Below the pieces are notes generated by a model. That model ran no database searches, was not told the origin of the DNA, and worked only from the letters and a program-made list of their open reading frames with translations. Shown here in pieces: positions 54,710-63,716 of a DNA stretch of 64,000 nt. The number at the start of each line of letters is the position of its first letter. The first letter of the stretch is position 1. The stretch is taken from NCBI RefSeq assembly GCF_002150685.1, contig NZ_MSSW01000008.1, forward strand, positions 62,001 through 126,000. The letters run 5' to 3'. The translations under genes and the position numbers were made by a program. This DNA comes from Algoriphagus antarcticus. GTDB lineage: Bacteria; Bacteroidota; Bacteroidia; Cytophagales; Cyclobacteriaceae.

Positions 54710-56809
54710 ATGAGCAAGGAGCTAGCACTATCACTTTTACGAAAAGCACTGAATAATCCTAGCGCTGAATTCAGAGATGGACAATGGGAAGCCATAGAAA
54801 AACTAACTGTTTATAAACAGAAGTTACTGGTGATCGAGCGAACAGGCTGGGGAAAAAGTTCGGTTTATTTTATCAGTACCAAAATACTTCGAGACCAGGG
54901 AAAAGGCATGAGCATCATTATATCTCCACTTTTGGCCTTAATGCGAAACCAAGTCGATGCAGCAGAACGCTTAGGTATTAGAGCTGCTACCATAAATTCT
55001 ACGAACGTTCAAGAATGGGACTCTGTCAAAACCGCCATTCTCAGGGATGAAGTGGATACCTTATTGATTTCGCCTGAGCGATTGTCCAATGAAAAATTTA
55101 TTGAACAAGTACTTTATCCAATAGCACAACGCGTTGGACTTTTTGTGGTTGACGAAGCCCATTGCATTTCGGATTGGGGTCATGATTTCCGCCCAGATTA
55201 TCGCCGTATTGTTGGAATTCTAAAAGTGATGCCTGATGGTATGCCTGTTTTGGGTACCACAGCAACTGCAAATAATCGGGTCGTTGCTGATATTCAAGAC
55301 CAATTAGGCGGAATTTCGATTATCCGAGGAACACTGACAAGAGAAAGCCTTAAACTTCAGAATATCACCTTACCAGATCAAGCATCCCGATTAGCTTGGC
55401 TCAAGGAGAATATTCCGCATATGGAAGGAAGCGGAATCGTATATGTACTTACGAAACGTGATGCGAGGATAGTCACAAATTGGCTAAATGATTGTGGAAT
55501 CGATGCAGCTGCTTACTATTCAGGAGTAGAAGATGAAAACTTCGATGATTCTAATTCCTATCGCCAATTTTTGGAAGACTCTCTTTATAACAATGAGCTA
55601 AAAGTATTGGTCGCTTCTACTGCTTTAGGAATGGGATATGATAAGCCAGATTTAAGTTTTGTTGTCCACTTTCAAGCCCCTGGATCGATCATTAGCTATT
55701 ACCAGCAGGTGGGTAGAGCCGGTCGAGCTATCTCGGATGCATATGGGATTTTGCTATTTGGTAAAGAAGATGCCGATGTCCATGAATATTTCAGAGAAGG
55801 AGCTTTCCCGCCAGAAGAAATTGTAAATGATATTCTAAAGGCATTGGAAGATTATGATGGCCTATCTGTACCTAAACTTGAAGAAGTCCTAAATTTAAAA
55901 AGAGGACTTATAGATAAAACCCTCAAATATTTAAGCGTAGAGGAACCTTCTCCAATTGCTAAAGTTGATTCACAATGGAAAAGAACAGCAATCACCTATG
56001 CCATGGATACTGACAAAATTCTACGCCTTACATTCCAAAGGCAGGAAGAATGGGAAAGTGTCAAAGAGTATATAGAAACAAAAGACTGTCTGATGAACTT
56101 CTTACAAGAAGAATTGGACGATGAAATCACCGGTCCTTGTGGTAGATGTGCCAACTGTTTGAAGACGGAAATTTTATCGAGCCAAGTACAACATAGGAAT
56201 ATTCTGGAAGCATCTATTTATCTCAAGCATTCAGAATTTGATATCGAGCCAAGAAAACAGATTCCTAGCGGGACATTACCAAATTATGGCTGGAGAACCG
56301 GAAATTTACCTCCTGATCTTCAGGCAGAAATTGGGAAGGTTTTATCTAGGTGGGGAGATGCAGGCTGGGGAAAAATTGTGGCCGATGACAAACATGCAGG
56401 TTATTTTAGAGATGAGTTAGTGGACGCTATGGCTGAAATGATTATTCAAAGATGGAAACCACTTCCCTTTCCAGAATGTATTACTTGTATCCCTTCGCTA
56501 AGGCATCCTGATTTGGTCCCTGACTTTGCCAAAAGACTAGCAAAAAAATTAGAAATTCCTTTCTACCCGATAATTGTAAAGGTTGTAAATACACAAGCAC
56601 AAAAAGAACAAGAAAATAGCTTTCATCAATGCCACAATTTGGATGGAGCATTTGAGATTAATGGGACGGTTGAAAATAAACCCCTATTTTTAATCGATGA
56701 TGCAGTTGATTCGCGATGGACCTTTACAATTGCATCTGTATTACTCAAAAAAGCAGGTTCTGGTCCTGTTTATCCGGTAGCCCTTACCTCCACCTCAGTT
56801 AGCGATTAA
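54710..56809 (+). CDS. RecQ-like helicase fused to a phosphoribosyltransferase-like domain
   Basis: This protein of about 699 residues starts with a RecQ helicase core: 'ERTGWGKSSVYFISTKILR' (divergent Walker A, with TGWGKS), 'DEAHCISDWGHDFRPDY', 'LGTTATAN' and 'QQVGRAGRAISD'. A zinc module is in 'CGRCANCLKTE'. The last 150 residues form a ComF-like phosphoribosyltransferase: 'CIPSLRHPDLVPDFAKRLAKK' (in two parts) and the PRPP loop 'FLIDDAVDSRWTFT', where SRWT replaces the usual TTGAT. It lacks an HRDC domain. I chose the ATG at 54710. The gene ends one base before dprA. The function of the fusion is unknown, and a defence role is inferred from the operon. Confidence 0.87.
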   Translation: MSKELALSLLRKALNNPSAEFRDGQWEAIEKLTVYKQKLLVIERTGWGKSSVYFISTKILRDQGKGMSIIISPLLALMRNQVDAAERLGIRAATINSTNVQEWDSVKTAILRDEVDTLLISPERLSNEKFIEQVLYPIAQRVGLFVVDEAHCISDWGHDFRPDYRRIVGILKVMPDGMPVLGTTATANNRVVADIQDQLGGISIIRGTLTRESLKLQNITLPDQASRLAWLKENIPHMEGSGIVYVLTKRDARIVTNWLNDCGIDAAAYYSGVEDENFDDSNSYRQFLEDSLYNNELKVLVASTALGMGYDKPDLSFVVHFQAPGSIISYYQQVGRAGRAISDAYGILLFGKEDADVHEYFREGAFPPEEIVNDILKALEDYDGLSVPKLEEVLNLKRGLIDKTLKYLSVEEPSPIAKVDSQWKRTAITYAMDTDKILRLTFQRQEEWESVKEYIETKDCLMNFLQEELDDEITGPCGRCANCLKTEILSSQVQHRNILEASIYLKHSEFDIEPRKQIPSGTLPNYGWRTGNLPPDLQAEIGKVLSRWGDAGWGKIVADDKHAGYFRDELVDAMAEMIIQRWKPLPFPECITCIPSLRHPDLVPDFAKRLAKKLEIPFYPIIVKVVNTQAQKEQENSFHQCHNLDGAFEINGTVENKPLFLIDDAVDSRWTFTIASVLLKKAGSGPVYPVALTSTSVSD

Positions 56810-56810
56810 A

Positions 56811-58076
56811 ATGATTTCAGAAAGAACCAAAGCTATATTACTTCTTACTTCCTACCTCTCCAAAGAGCTTGATAGAGAAACAAAACCCTTGAATATTCGA
56901 GAATGGAATGAGGTAGTAAGATGGATGCAAGCTGAGAAGCTGACTCCAGAAGGCTTACTCACAGGTAATTTAGAAGTTACTCTAAGCACTTGGCAAGAGA
57001 CTAAATTCTCCAAACAACGAATTATTGATTTGCTAGATCGTAAAATGGCACTAGCTCTCAAGTTGGAAAAATGGATAAAGGCAGGAGTTTGGGTTATTAA
57101 TCGAAGCGATCCAGAATACCCGGAATCAATAAAAAATGCATTGAGCAGCAAAGTGCCTCCGATCCTTTTTGGAATAGGAGATATAAATCTATTATCAAAG
57201 GATTACATTGGAATAGTCGGATCAAGAAATATCGATGAAGAGGATGTCTTAGCGACGGGAGGAATTGTAAATCAGATTTACTCGCAAGAATTTGGTGTCG
57301 TGTCAGGAGGAGCTAAAGGGGTAGATGAACACTCGATGTCTGGAATCTTGGATCGGGGAGGATTTGCATTGGGAGTATTAGCTGATAGTCTTATCAAAAA
57401 GTCAACTGATGGGATATATAGGAAATCAATCCAAGACAATAAGCTTGTTCTTATTTCTCCATTTAACCCAGAGGCAGGCTTCAATGTGGGAAATGCTATG
57501 GGTAGAAATAAGCTGATCTACATTCTTTCCAAAGCGACGATAGTAGTCAGATCTGAAACAAAAGGGGGGACATGGTCAGGAGCTGAGGAGAATCTAAAGG
57601 AAAAATATGTTCCACTTTGGGTAAATGAACCTAAAGACTTGAAATCAGCAAAAGGCAATGTCGAAATTGTTAAAAAGGGAGGTAAGTGGCTTCCATCAAC
57701 TTTTGAAATCTCTGACCTTATAAAAGTTATTCCAAAAGATAAGGAACATCAAGTCTCACTTTTCGATGGTTTTTCCGAACCCAATAGAGCCACATTTAAT
57801 CAAGTTAGTGAGCCGAAAGTAGCTTATGAGCCTTTAAAAAAGTCAATGAATTCCCCGTCAAACTCTGATATAATTGATTTTAAGAATGCGAGTTTCTATG
57901 ATTTTTTTATCTACAAAATTTCTGAAAAAATCGGCAATCAAGCTTTTACAAAAGAGCAGATAATGGCAGACTTTGATCTCTCTTCCAAGCAACTTGACGA
58001 GTGGCTTAAAATAGGAGTTGAAACAAAGGTTTTGGTTAAAAATTCAAAACCAGTTTCTTATCAATACAAGCCTTGA
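56811..58076 (+). CDS. DprA-like DNA-processing protein
   Basis: This 421-residue protein has the DprA/SMF Rossmann fold: 'YIGIVGSRNIDEEDVLA', 'GVVSGGAKGVDEHSM', 'NKLIYILSKATIVVRSETKGG' (split in two) and a C-terminal winged-helix-like tail ('FTKEQIMADFDLSSKQLDEW'). DprA loads RecA on incoming single-stranded DNA in competence, but here it lies in a restriction operon beside a RecQ-PRTase fusion. The N-terminal 120 residues differ from housekeeping DprA. The sequence is AT-richer than mod and res. It is probably the last gene of the operon, and a strong terminator follows. Confidence 0.85.
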   Translation: MISERTKAILLLTSYLSKELDRETKPLNIREWNEVVRWMQAEKLTPEGLLTGNLEVTLSTWQETKFSKQRIIDLLDRKMALALKLEKWIKAGVWVINRSDPEYPESIKNALSSKVPPILFGIGDINLLSKDYIGIVGSRNIDEEDVLATGGIVNQIYSQEFGVVSGGAKGVDEHSMSGILDRGGFALGVLADSLIKKSTDGIYRKSIQDNKLVLISPFNPEAGFNVGNAMGRNKLIYILSKATIVVRSETKGGTWSGAEENLKEKYVPLWVNEPKDLKSAKGNVEIVKKGGKWLPSTFEISDLIKVIPKDKEHQVSLFDGFSEPNRATFNQVSEPKVAYEPLKKSMNSPSNSDIIDFKNASFYDFFIYKISEKIGNQAFTKEQIMADFDLSSKQLDEWLKIGVETKVLVKNSKPVSYQYKP

Positions 58077-58084
58077 TATAAACC

Positions 58085-58119
58085 AAAAAGCCTTCCTGAC
58101 TACATCAGGAAGGCTTTTT
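58085..58119. terminator. Bidirectional terminator after the dprA-like gene
   Basis: The 15-base arms AAAAAGCCTTCCTGA and TCAGGAAGGCTTTTT pair perfectly around CTACA. It marks the right edge of the defence island and also serves the minus-strand DUF4890 gene. Confidence 0.92.
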
Positions 58120-58123
58120 ATTA

Positions 58124-58546
58124 TCAATTTCCACCGCCTCTATTTCCTCTTCTAGGATCTGCCTCGATCTGAGCATTTGGTCTGCGACGCCTTGGGTCAT
58201 CCATTCGCTCTGCTTTGAGTTCAGCCCATTTGGTTCTTTGCTCCTCAGTCAACACCGCCTGAATTTTAGCATCTTGTTCTTTCATTTCTGCTTTCCTAGC
58301 ATCCATTTCTACTTTGCGAGCTTCCATCTCAGCCTTTCTTTCAACCTCATTCTTTTTAGCAAATTCCAAATTAATAGCTAAGAGTTGCTGCTTTTGAGCT
58401 TCTGTGAGAGCGAGTTTTTCTGCCATTTGCTCTGTACTTCGGTTAGCTCTTTCTTCGGGACTTGGTCTTTCTCCACCTTTTCTTTGAGCCATTGTGCTTA
58501 AGCTGATCATGACCATCAAGCCTGTCACATAAATCCATCTTTTCAT
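58124..58546 (-). CDS. Spy/CpxP-like secreted protein (DUF4890 type)
   Basis: This 140-residue protein has a signal peptide ('IYVTGLMVMISLSTMAQ') and a helical body with repeated 'ARKAEM' units (about residues 68-92), 'LTEAQKQQLLAINLEFAKK', and an LTxxQ-like motif. It ends in an Arg/Gly/Asn-rich tail. It resembles Spy-like periplasmic chaperone proteins of Bacteroidota. The internal repeats are a low-complexity feature. It is the first core gene to the right of the island. Confidence 0.8.
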   Translation of the reverse strand: MKRWIYVTGLMVMISLSTMAQRKGGERPSPEERANRSTEQMAEKLALTEAQKQQLLAINLEFAKKNEVERKAEMEARKVEMDARKAEMKEQDAKIQAVLTEEQRTKWAELKAERMDDPRRRRPNAQIEADPRRGNRGGGN

Positions 58547-58642
58547 GTTTTCTATTGTTTAGTAGTTACATGAATTAGACCTTACATGACTGCAGGAGTT
58601 TAATTTGGGATTAGATAGTTTTTGTTAAGAAATCTAAATAGC

Positions 58643-59974
58643 TTATCTCTCCTCTATCAATTCCTTCCGTTCGCTTTCTCTCACATATTTAGGCTTGATC
58701 AAAAGACGTAAACTTGGATCAAAACTGAGGTAATTCCAAGACCAGTTTAGAAATACGAACAGTCGATTTTTAACTCCAAGGATCGCCATCAGGTGAACAA
58801 ATAACCAAGTCAGCCAAGCTAGCAATCCCTGAAACTTAAGAAAAGGAAGATCAACTACGGCTCGTCTTTTCCCTACAGTCGCCATTGATCCCAAGTCTTT
58901 GTATTGAAAGGGTTTCAACGGTTTTCCATTTTGGAGAGCTTTGAAATTTAGTGCCAGATTTGCTGCTTGCTGCATAGCCACTTGTGCTACCTGAGGGTGG
59001 CCTTTTGGATACTTTTCTTCCACGAGAAGGCTCACATCGCCTAACGCATAAACGCCTGAGCAGTTTATTATTTGCGAATGGGAATCAACGTAAATCCTAC
59101 CATTTGGGGCAAAGTGATCTGGAGAAAGGCCTTCGATTCGATTGGGTTTAATACCCGCTGCCCAGAGTAAGGTCTTTGTTTCCAGAAAAACATCGTCATT
59201 AAGTGTCACGATTTGTCCATCATAGTCTTTAACTATGGCATTGAGCATCACTTCCACTCCGAGATCTTGGAGATACTTTAATGCATGACTTTTAGCTTCG
59301 GGAGACATCGTGCCGAGCAATTCTGAACCGCCCTCTATCAGTACCACTTTCATATTGGAAAAACTAAGCTCGGGATAGTCTTTTGGCAGCACATTATTGC
59401 GCAGCTCAGCCATCGCCCCAGCTAGCTCCACGCCAGTAGGACCACCACCTACTATGATCACATTCATCAGGTATTTCCTATTCTCCACTTTCTCAATATT
59501 GATCGCACGTTCATAATTAGAGATCACTTTGTTCCGTATATAAAGCGCCTCAGATATGGTTTTCATGGGAGCGGCATAATACTCGATGGACTTGGAGCCA
59601 AAGTAATTCGTATCTCCGCCCATAGCCAATACCAAATAATCATAATCTATATGTCCTATATCTGTAACTAGCCGCTTTTGGTCAGCATCAAAATGCTTCA
59701 CTTCAGCCATACGGAAAATCACGTTTGTGGAATGGTGAAAAATTTTGCGAAGCGGAAAAGAAATAGCGCTAGGCTCTAGACCTGCAGTAGCTACCTGATA
59801 AAAAAGTGGCTGAAACTGATGGTAATTATTCTTGTCTAACAATATTACCTGAAAATCACTCTTTATTAATTTTCGGGCAAGTTTCAAACCTGCAAAACCT
59901 GCTCCTACAATGACAACTTTTGGAAAAGTGGTAGCTGGAATATTCGGGATGGGAGAGGTAACGGAATTGGTCAT
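58643..59974 (-). CDS. Type II NADH dehydrogenase-like FAD oxidoreductase
   Basis: This 443-residue flavoprotein oxidises NADH and passes electrons to quinone at the membrane. It has 'VVIVGAGFAGLKLARKLIKS' (FAD Rossmann motif), 'NYHQFQPLFYQVATAGLEPS' (quinone-side signature), 'VIIVGGGPTGVELAGAMAEL' (NAD site) and 'GVYALGDVS' (second FAD motif). A C-terminal amphipathic membrane anchor follows ('LLAWLTWLFVHLMAILGV'). I use the ATG at 59974, six codons inside a TTG start. It is a single gene in its direction. Confidence 0.92.
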   Translation of the reverse strand: MTNSVTSPIPNIPATTFPKVVIVGAGFAGLKLARKLIKSDFQVILLDKNNYHQFQPLFYQVATAGLEPSAISFPLRKIFHHSTNVIFRMAEVKHFDADQKRLVTDIGHIDYDYLVLAMGGDTNYFGSKSIEYYAAPMKTISEALYIRNKVISNYERAINIEKVENRKYLMNVIIVGGGPTGVELAGAMAELRNNVLPKDYPELSFSNMKVVLIEGGSELLGTMSPEAKSHALKYLQDLGVEVMLNAIVKDYDGQIVTLNDDVFLETKTLLWAAGIKPNRIEGLSPDHFAPNGRIYVDSHSQIINCSGVYALGDVSLLVEEKYPKGHPQVAQVAMQQAANLALNFKALQNGKPLKPFQYKDLGSMATVGKRRAVVDLPFLKFQGLLAWLTWLFVHLMAILGVKNRLFVFLNWSWNYLSFDPSLRLLIKPKYVRESERKELIEER

Positions 59975-60166
59975 GATACAGGGGTTTTTCAAAAACCGTA
60001 ACGAAATAACCAGAAGATAAGATGCGAAAAGTAACTATTCTTCCAAATCTGGTCAAAAGACCAATTTATTTCCAAATTTCAAATATATCTGGTTAGTACA
60101 ATGAGCTGACAAATTCTACCTAAACGAAAAGAATTGCTAATTTTACCACCCTAATAGTTAATAACC

Positions 60167-60874
60167 ATGGGAAGAGCATTTGAATTCCGAAAAGAGAGAA
60201 AATTCAAGCGTTGGGACAAAATGTCCAAAGTTTTTACACGTCTGGGAAAAGAAATCGTAATGGCGGTGAAATCTGGAGGCCCTGACCCCGCGTCAAATCC
60301 CAGACTTCGTACAATAATCCAAAATGCCAAGGGTGCTCAAATGCCCAAGGACAGAATCGAAGCTGCAATCAAACGTGCATCAAACAAAGACGAGAAAGAC
60401 TATGAAGAAGTAGTTTATGAAGGCTATGGCCCTTTTGGAATCGCAGTAGTCATAGAAACCTCCACGGATAACATCAATAGGACGGTTGCGAACGTAAGAA
60501 GCTACTTCTCCAAAGCTGGTGGCTCCCTAGGCACTTCTGGCTCGGTGGTCTTTATGTTTGATAGAAAAGCTGTTTTCCGCTTCACAAAAGGCGACTTTGA
60601 CCTAGAAGAACTGGAGTTCGAACTAATTGATTTCGGATTAGTCGATATCGATGAAAATGAAGGTGAAATCTTCGTTTACACCGAATTTGAGGACTTTGGC
60701 ACCATGCAAAAAGTACTCGAAGAAAAAAATATTGAGGTGATCAGCGCAGACTTTCAGCGCTTTCCGAGTACACTTACCGAGCTTGATGAAGAGCAGGAAG
60801 AGATTATCCATAAGATGATTGACAAAATGGAAGAGGATGATGACGTAAACCAAATTTTCACAAACATGGCCTAG
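60167..60874 (+). CDS. YebC/PmpR family protein
   Basis: This 235-residue protein is a probable DNA-binding or translation-rescue factor of the TACO1/YebC family. It has 'KRWDKMSKVFTRLGKEIVMA' near the N-terminus, 'NPRLRTIIQNAKGAQMPKDR', the conserved 'YEGYGPFGIAVVIE' and 'GSLGTSGSVVFMF'. The stop lies within a short terminator hairpin, and a phosphatase gene follows. Confidence 0.94.
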   Translation: MGRAFEFRKERKFKRWDKMSKVFTRLGKEIVMAVKSGGPDPASNPRLRTIIQNAKGAQMPKDRIEAAIKRASNKDEKDYEEVVYEGYGPFGIAVVIETSTDNINRTVANVRSYFSKAGGSLGTSGSVVFMFDRKAVFRFTKGDFDLEELEFELIDFGLVDIDENEGEIFVYTEFEDFGTMQKVLEEKNIEVISADFQRFPSTLTELDEEQEEIIHKMIDKMEEDDDVNQIFTNMA

Positions 60875-60893
60875 GCATCCCCTAGGCTTTTTT
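60869..60893 (+). terminator. Terminator after the yebC-like gene
   Basis: The arms GCCTAGG and CCTAGGC are followed by TTTTTT. The stop of the yebC-like gene is inside the first arm. The next gene starts five bases after the T run, so some readthrough is likely. Confidence 0.75.
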
Positions 60894-60898
60894 ATTCT

Positions 60899-61465
60899 AT
60901 GAATTTCCCAAAAAGAGAAAATTTTCAGGCTACAGAAAAGCCACTAGTAATAGTAGGAAGTAAAAACCCTGTTAAAATTGCCTGCACAGAGTCGGCTTTT
61001 ACAGAAGCCTTTTCCAAAGGGTTTGTCGTGAATGGCATCACTGCTGCTTCGCAAGTATCAGATCAGCCAAAGGGCGATGAAGAAACCTACCTTGGAGCTA
61101 GAAATAGAGTGATCAATGCCAGAAAAACGTTTCCCGAGGCCGATTATTGGGTAGGTATTGAGGGTGGTATTGGCGAAGATGTGCGAGGTATGTTTGCCTT
61201 TGCCTGGATCTATGTCGAAAATAAGTCTGGTCTTCACGGCAAAGCAAAAACTGGGACATTTTACCTTCCTGAAGGAATAGTCAAATTAGTTCACTCAGGA
61301 TTGGAGCTTGGTGCTGCAGACGATCAATTTTTCAAACAAGAAAATTCTAAGCAAAATGGCGGATCTGTAGGAATTCTTACACATGGGGTAATAACGAGAC
61401 AAACCTATTATAATCAAGCAATTATCCTCGCACTGATCCCTTTTCTCAATAAAGAGCTATTCTAA
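60899..61465 (+). CDS. yjjX: Inosine/xanthosine triphosphatase (YjjX-like)
   Basis: This 188-residue house-cleaning nucleoside triphosphatase has 'VIVGSKNPVKIACTESAF' (phosphate-binding start), 'VSDQPKGDEETYLGARNRV' and 'DYWVGIEGGI', together the YjjX/NTPase signature. Its role is to remove non-canonical purine triphosphates such as ITP or XTP. It follows the yebC-like gene directly. Confidence 0.9.
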   Translation: MNFPKRENFQATEKPLVIVGSKNPVKIACTESAFTEAFSKGFVVNGITAASQVSDQPKGDEETYLGARNRVINARKTFPEADYWVGIEGGIGEDVRGMFAFAWIYVENKSGLHGKAKTGTFYLPEGIVKLVHSGLELGAADDQFFKQENSKQNGGSVGILTHGVITRQTYYNQAIILALIPFLNKELF

Positions 61466-61642
61466 AAAAGAATGATTTTTACAATTTTTTTACCTAAGTA
61501 TCTTTTAATCGAAGAAAATTTGATTAGTATTGAATAATTAAAATTTAAACCTTTGCTTTATTTAAAAAACTCGGAATTTTCCAAACATCCTAGAAATACA
61601 GAAGTAAAAGTTGCTTAAATCACCCTTAACATTAAGTAGCTA

Positions 61643-61666
61643 TAGACCTCTCGGATGAGAGGTCTA
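61643..61666 (-). terminator. Terminator hairpin after the secreted-protein gene
   Basis: The ten-base arms TAGACCTCTC and GAGAGGTCTA lie around GGAT. The stop codon of the minus-strand gene is at the hairpin's edge. T runs are clearer on the plus strand. Confidence 0.7.
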
Positions 61667-62650
61667 CTTTTTTAAGTTATTCAGAAAATTGTTCAGCGCA
61701 ACTCTCCAATCTGGGTCAGCATCCCATTCAGGCCCGACATACAATTCTTCTCTCACGAGTAGTTTGATGTTATATTTGACCACAATCCGGGAAGCTGTCG
61801 AATCAGACTTTGGCTCAAGACCCATACTTTTCATCAAATCTGCTTCTCTACCCTCCACTTTCACTAATAGAAATTGTACTCCTTCACTAATCAATTCTTG
61901 ATCAGATTTCGCTTCTGTAAGCCACTCTATCTGATACGGATATTTCTGCTTCAGTACTTGTTCTATTCCAGCTTTCTGAGCCGCCTGTTCCGCTAAAATA
62001 GCTTCAGCAGATTTGCCATACATATCGTGCCTAAAATAGCTCAGTAAGCCCGTCTCTGCTGATGACCCTTCTATGGTAATTCCCAATTTGAATACGTCCA
62101 GATTTAGTGGGTTTTTCGCCAAAAATTTCTGGCTTGACGTAGTCTCGGAAGTACTGATGCTGAGAAACTCTGGCACATCCAATACTAGAAGATTCTGTGA
62201 AGGCTGGTTTTCTCCTATCAATCCAAACTGGCTAGTAGTGGCTCCAATATCACCATCTGTTACGCCAAATAAGGCAGTAGAAGTTATGATTTGCCCATTT
62301 TCAGAAAAAGGACCTACATGAATACTCATCTGATTCTTTTGTCGAGTAACCAGAATAATATTTTTGATAAGTCGCTGCTGAAATGTTTTAGCATAATCTG
62401 TCTGAACCGCTTCCGAAAGAGCGACTTTTTCCAGTTCAAAATACGCCACTGGATCAGCTCCTGCCTGTACTAGTGAATTATGCACACTATCTGCCACTTC
62501 TTTCCACGTCATCATGGGTCTAGCACTCGGATCAGTAGAGACAAAGACCACAGATTTCCCATCAAAAAAGGACTGAGTCAAAGCGCCTTGTGCCAAAACG
62601 GCGGAGAGATTTGCTAAAAGAATAAATAGAAGAGAGATATAATATTTCAT
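61664..62650 (-). CDS. Secreted hypothetical protein
   Basis: This 328-residue protein has a signal peptide ('YYISLLFILLANLSAVLAQ') and no family I recognise. I use the ATG at 62650 because it directly precedes the signal peptide, while the longer frame overlaps the next gene. The body alternates helices and strands ('FFDGKSVVFVSTDPSARPM', 'NIILVTRQKNQMSIHVGPF'). It is divergent from the M28 peptidase with about 70 bases between, so the two may share a control region. Confidence 0.7.
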   Translation of the reverse strand: MKYYISLLFILLANLSAVLAQGALTQSFFDGKSVVFVSTDPSARPMMTWKEVADSVHNSLVQAGADPVAYFELEKVALSEAVQTDYAKTFQQRLIKNIILVTRQKNQMSIHVGPFSENGQIITSTALFGVTDGDIGATTSQFGLIGENQPSQNLLVLDVPEFLSISTSETTSSQKFLAKNPLNLDVFKLGITIEGSSAETGLLSYFRHDMYGKSAEAILAEQAAQKAGIEQVLKQKYPYQIEWLTEAKSDQELISEGVQFLLVKVEGREADLMKSMGLEPKSDSTASRIVVKYNIKLLVREELYVGPEWDADPDWRVALNNFLNNLKK

Positions 62651-62719
62651 GAATTCAGAGGTGTGATCCACTAAGCTTATTAATTTTACCAATATACATA
62701 ACGCAAAATACTTTCCTTG

Positions 62720-63649
62720 ATGCACCTCAAAATCAAAAATACTCTAAGTTGTTTTCTCCTTCTACTAATTTTTCAAGCAAACGGACAAAGTATTGCTAGC
62801 AAAAGTCTTCTTGAAAATATCAAGTTTTTATCCGGCGATGAGCTGAAAGGCAGAAAAACAGGAAGTGAAGGAAGTGCCGAGGCTCGCTCATTTATTCTCG
62901 ATCAGTTCAAAAACATCGGACTAGAAACACACTATACAGATTTTCAGCAGCAATTCCAGTTCGAAAACAGAAGAGAAAATAAAACCTACGAAGATGCTGT
63001 AAATATTGTGGGCTTTGTAGCGGGCAGTTCTTCGAAGAAATTGATAGTAATTACAGCTCATTACGATCACGTGGGCATCGGTAGACCAAATTCGGAAGGT
63101 GACTCCATCTATAATGGTGCGGATGACAATGCTTCTGGCACGGCAGCATTAATAGAACTAGCGAAGTATTTCAAAGAAAACAGACCTCAGCATTCTATGA
63201 TTTTCGCAGCTTTGGATGGAGAAGAAATGGGGTTGCAAGGTGCAAAAGCGTTAGTAAAAGACTTCCCATTTCCGATGGAGCAAATCGTCTTGAATATCAA
63301 TATGGATATGATTTCCAGAAATGAAAAAGGGGAATTATATGCATCAGGCACCTATTACAATCCTATCTTAAAGACAATCCTGGAAAACGCAGCTTCTGGA
63401 TCCACTCCAAAATTGCTATTCGGCCATGATGAGCCAAACACTGGCCGAGATAACTGGACACAATCTTCAGATCATGGTCCTTTCTTCACTGCAAATGTCC
63501 CTCACATCTATTTTGGTGTAGAGGATCATTCAGATTATCATAGACCGAGTGATTCTTTCGAAAATATTGATCAGCAGTTTTATATCAATGCGGTCAATCT
63601 TATATTGAAGTGTACCTTAGCTCTGGACGCTGAATTGCCCAAAGAGTAG
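62720..63649 (+). CDS. M28-family zinc peptidase (secreted)
   Basis: This 309-residue aminopeptidase-like enzyme has a signal peptide ('LSCFLLLLIFQANGQ'). The M28 zinc-binding set is 'ITAHYDHVGIG' (His), 'NGADDNASGTAALIELA' (Asp), 'DGEEMGLQGAKAL' (catalytic Glu and Glu ligand), 'NINMDMISR' (Asp) and 'PHIYFGVEDHSDYHRPSD' (His). All ligands are visible. It probably acts in the periplasm or outside the cell to trim peptides. Confidence 0.93.
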   Translation: MHLKIKNTLSCFLLLLIFQANGQSIASKSLLENIKFLSGDELKGRKTGSEGSAEARSFILDQFKNIGLETHYTDFQQQFQFENRRENKTYEDAVNIVGFVAGSSSKKLIVITAHYDHVGIGRPNSEGDSIYNGADDNASGTAALIELAKYFKENRPQHSMIFAALDGEEMGLQGAKALVKDFPFPMEQIVLNINMDMISRNEKGELYASGTYYNPILKTILENAASGSTPKLLFGHDEPNTGRDNWTQSSDHGPFFTANVPHIYFGVEDHSDYHRPSDSFENIDQQFYINAVNLILKCTLALDAELPKE

Positions 63650-63716
63650 GTAATACTCTTTTCATTGATTCACTTCTTACTTACATTAGACTTTAACGCA
63701 CACTTCTAGCGAAATT

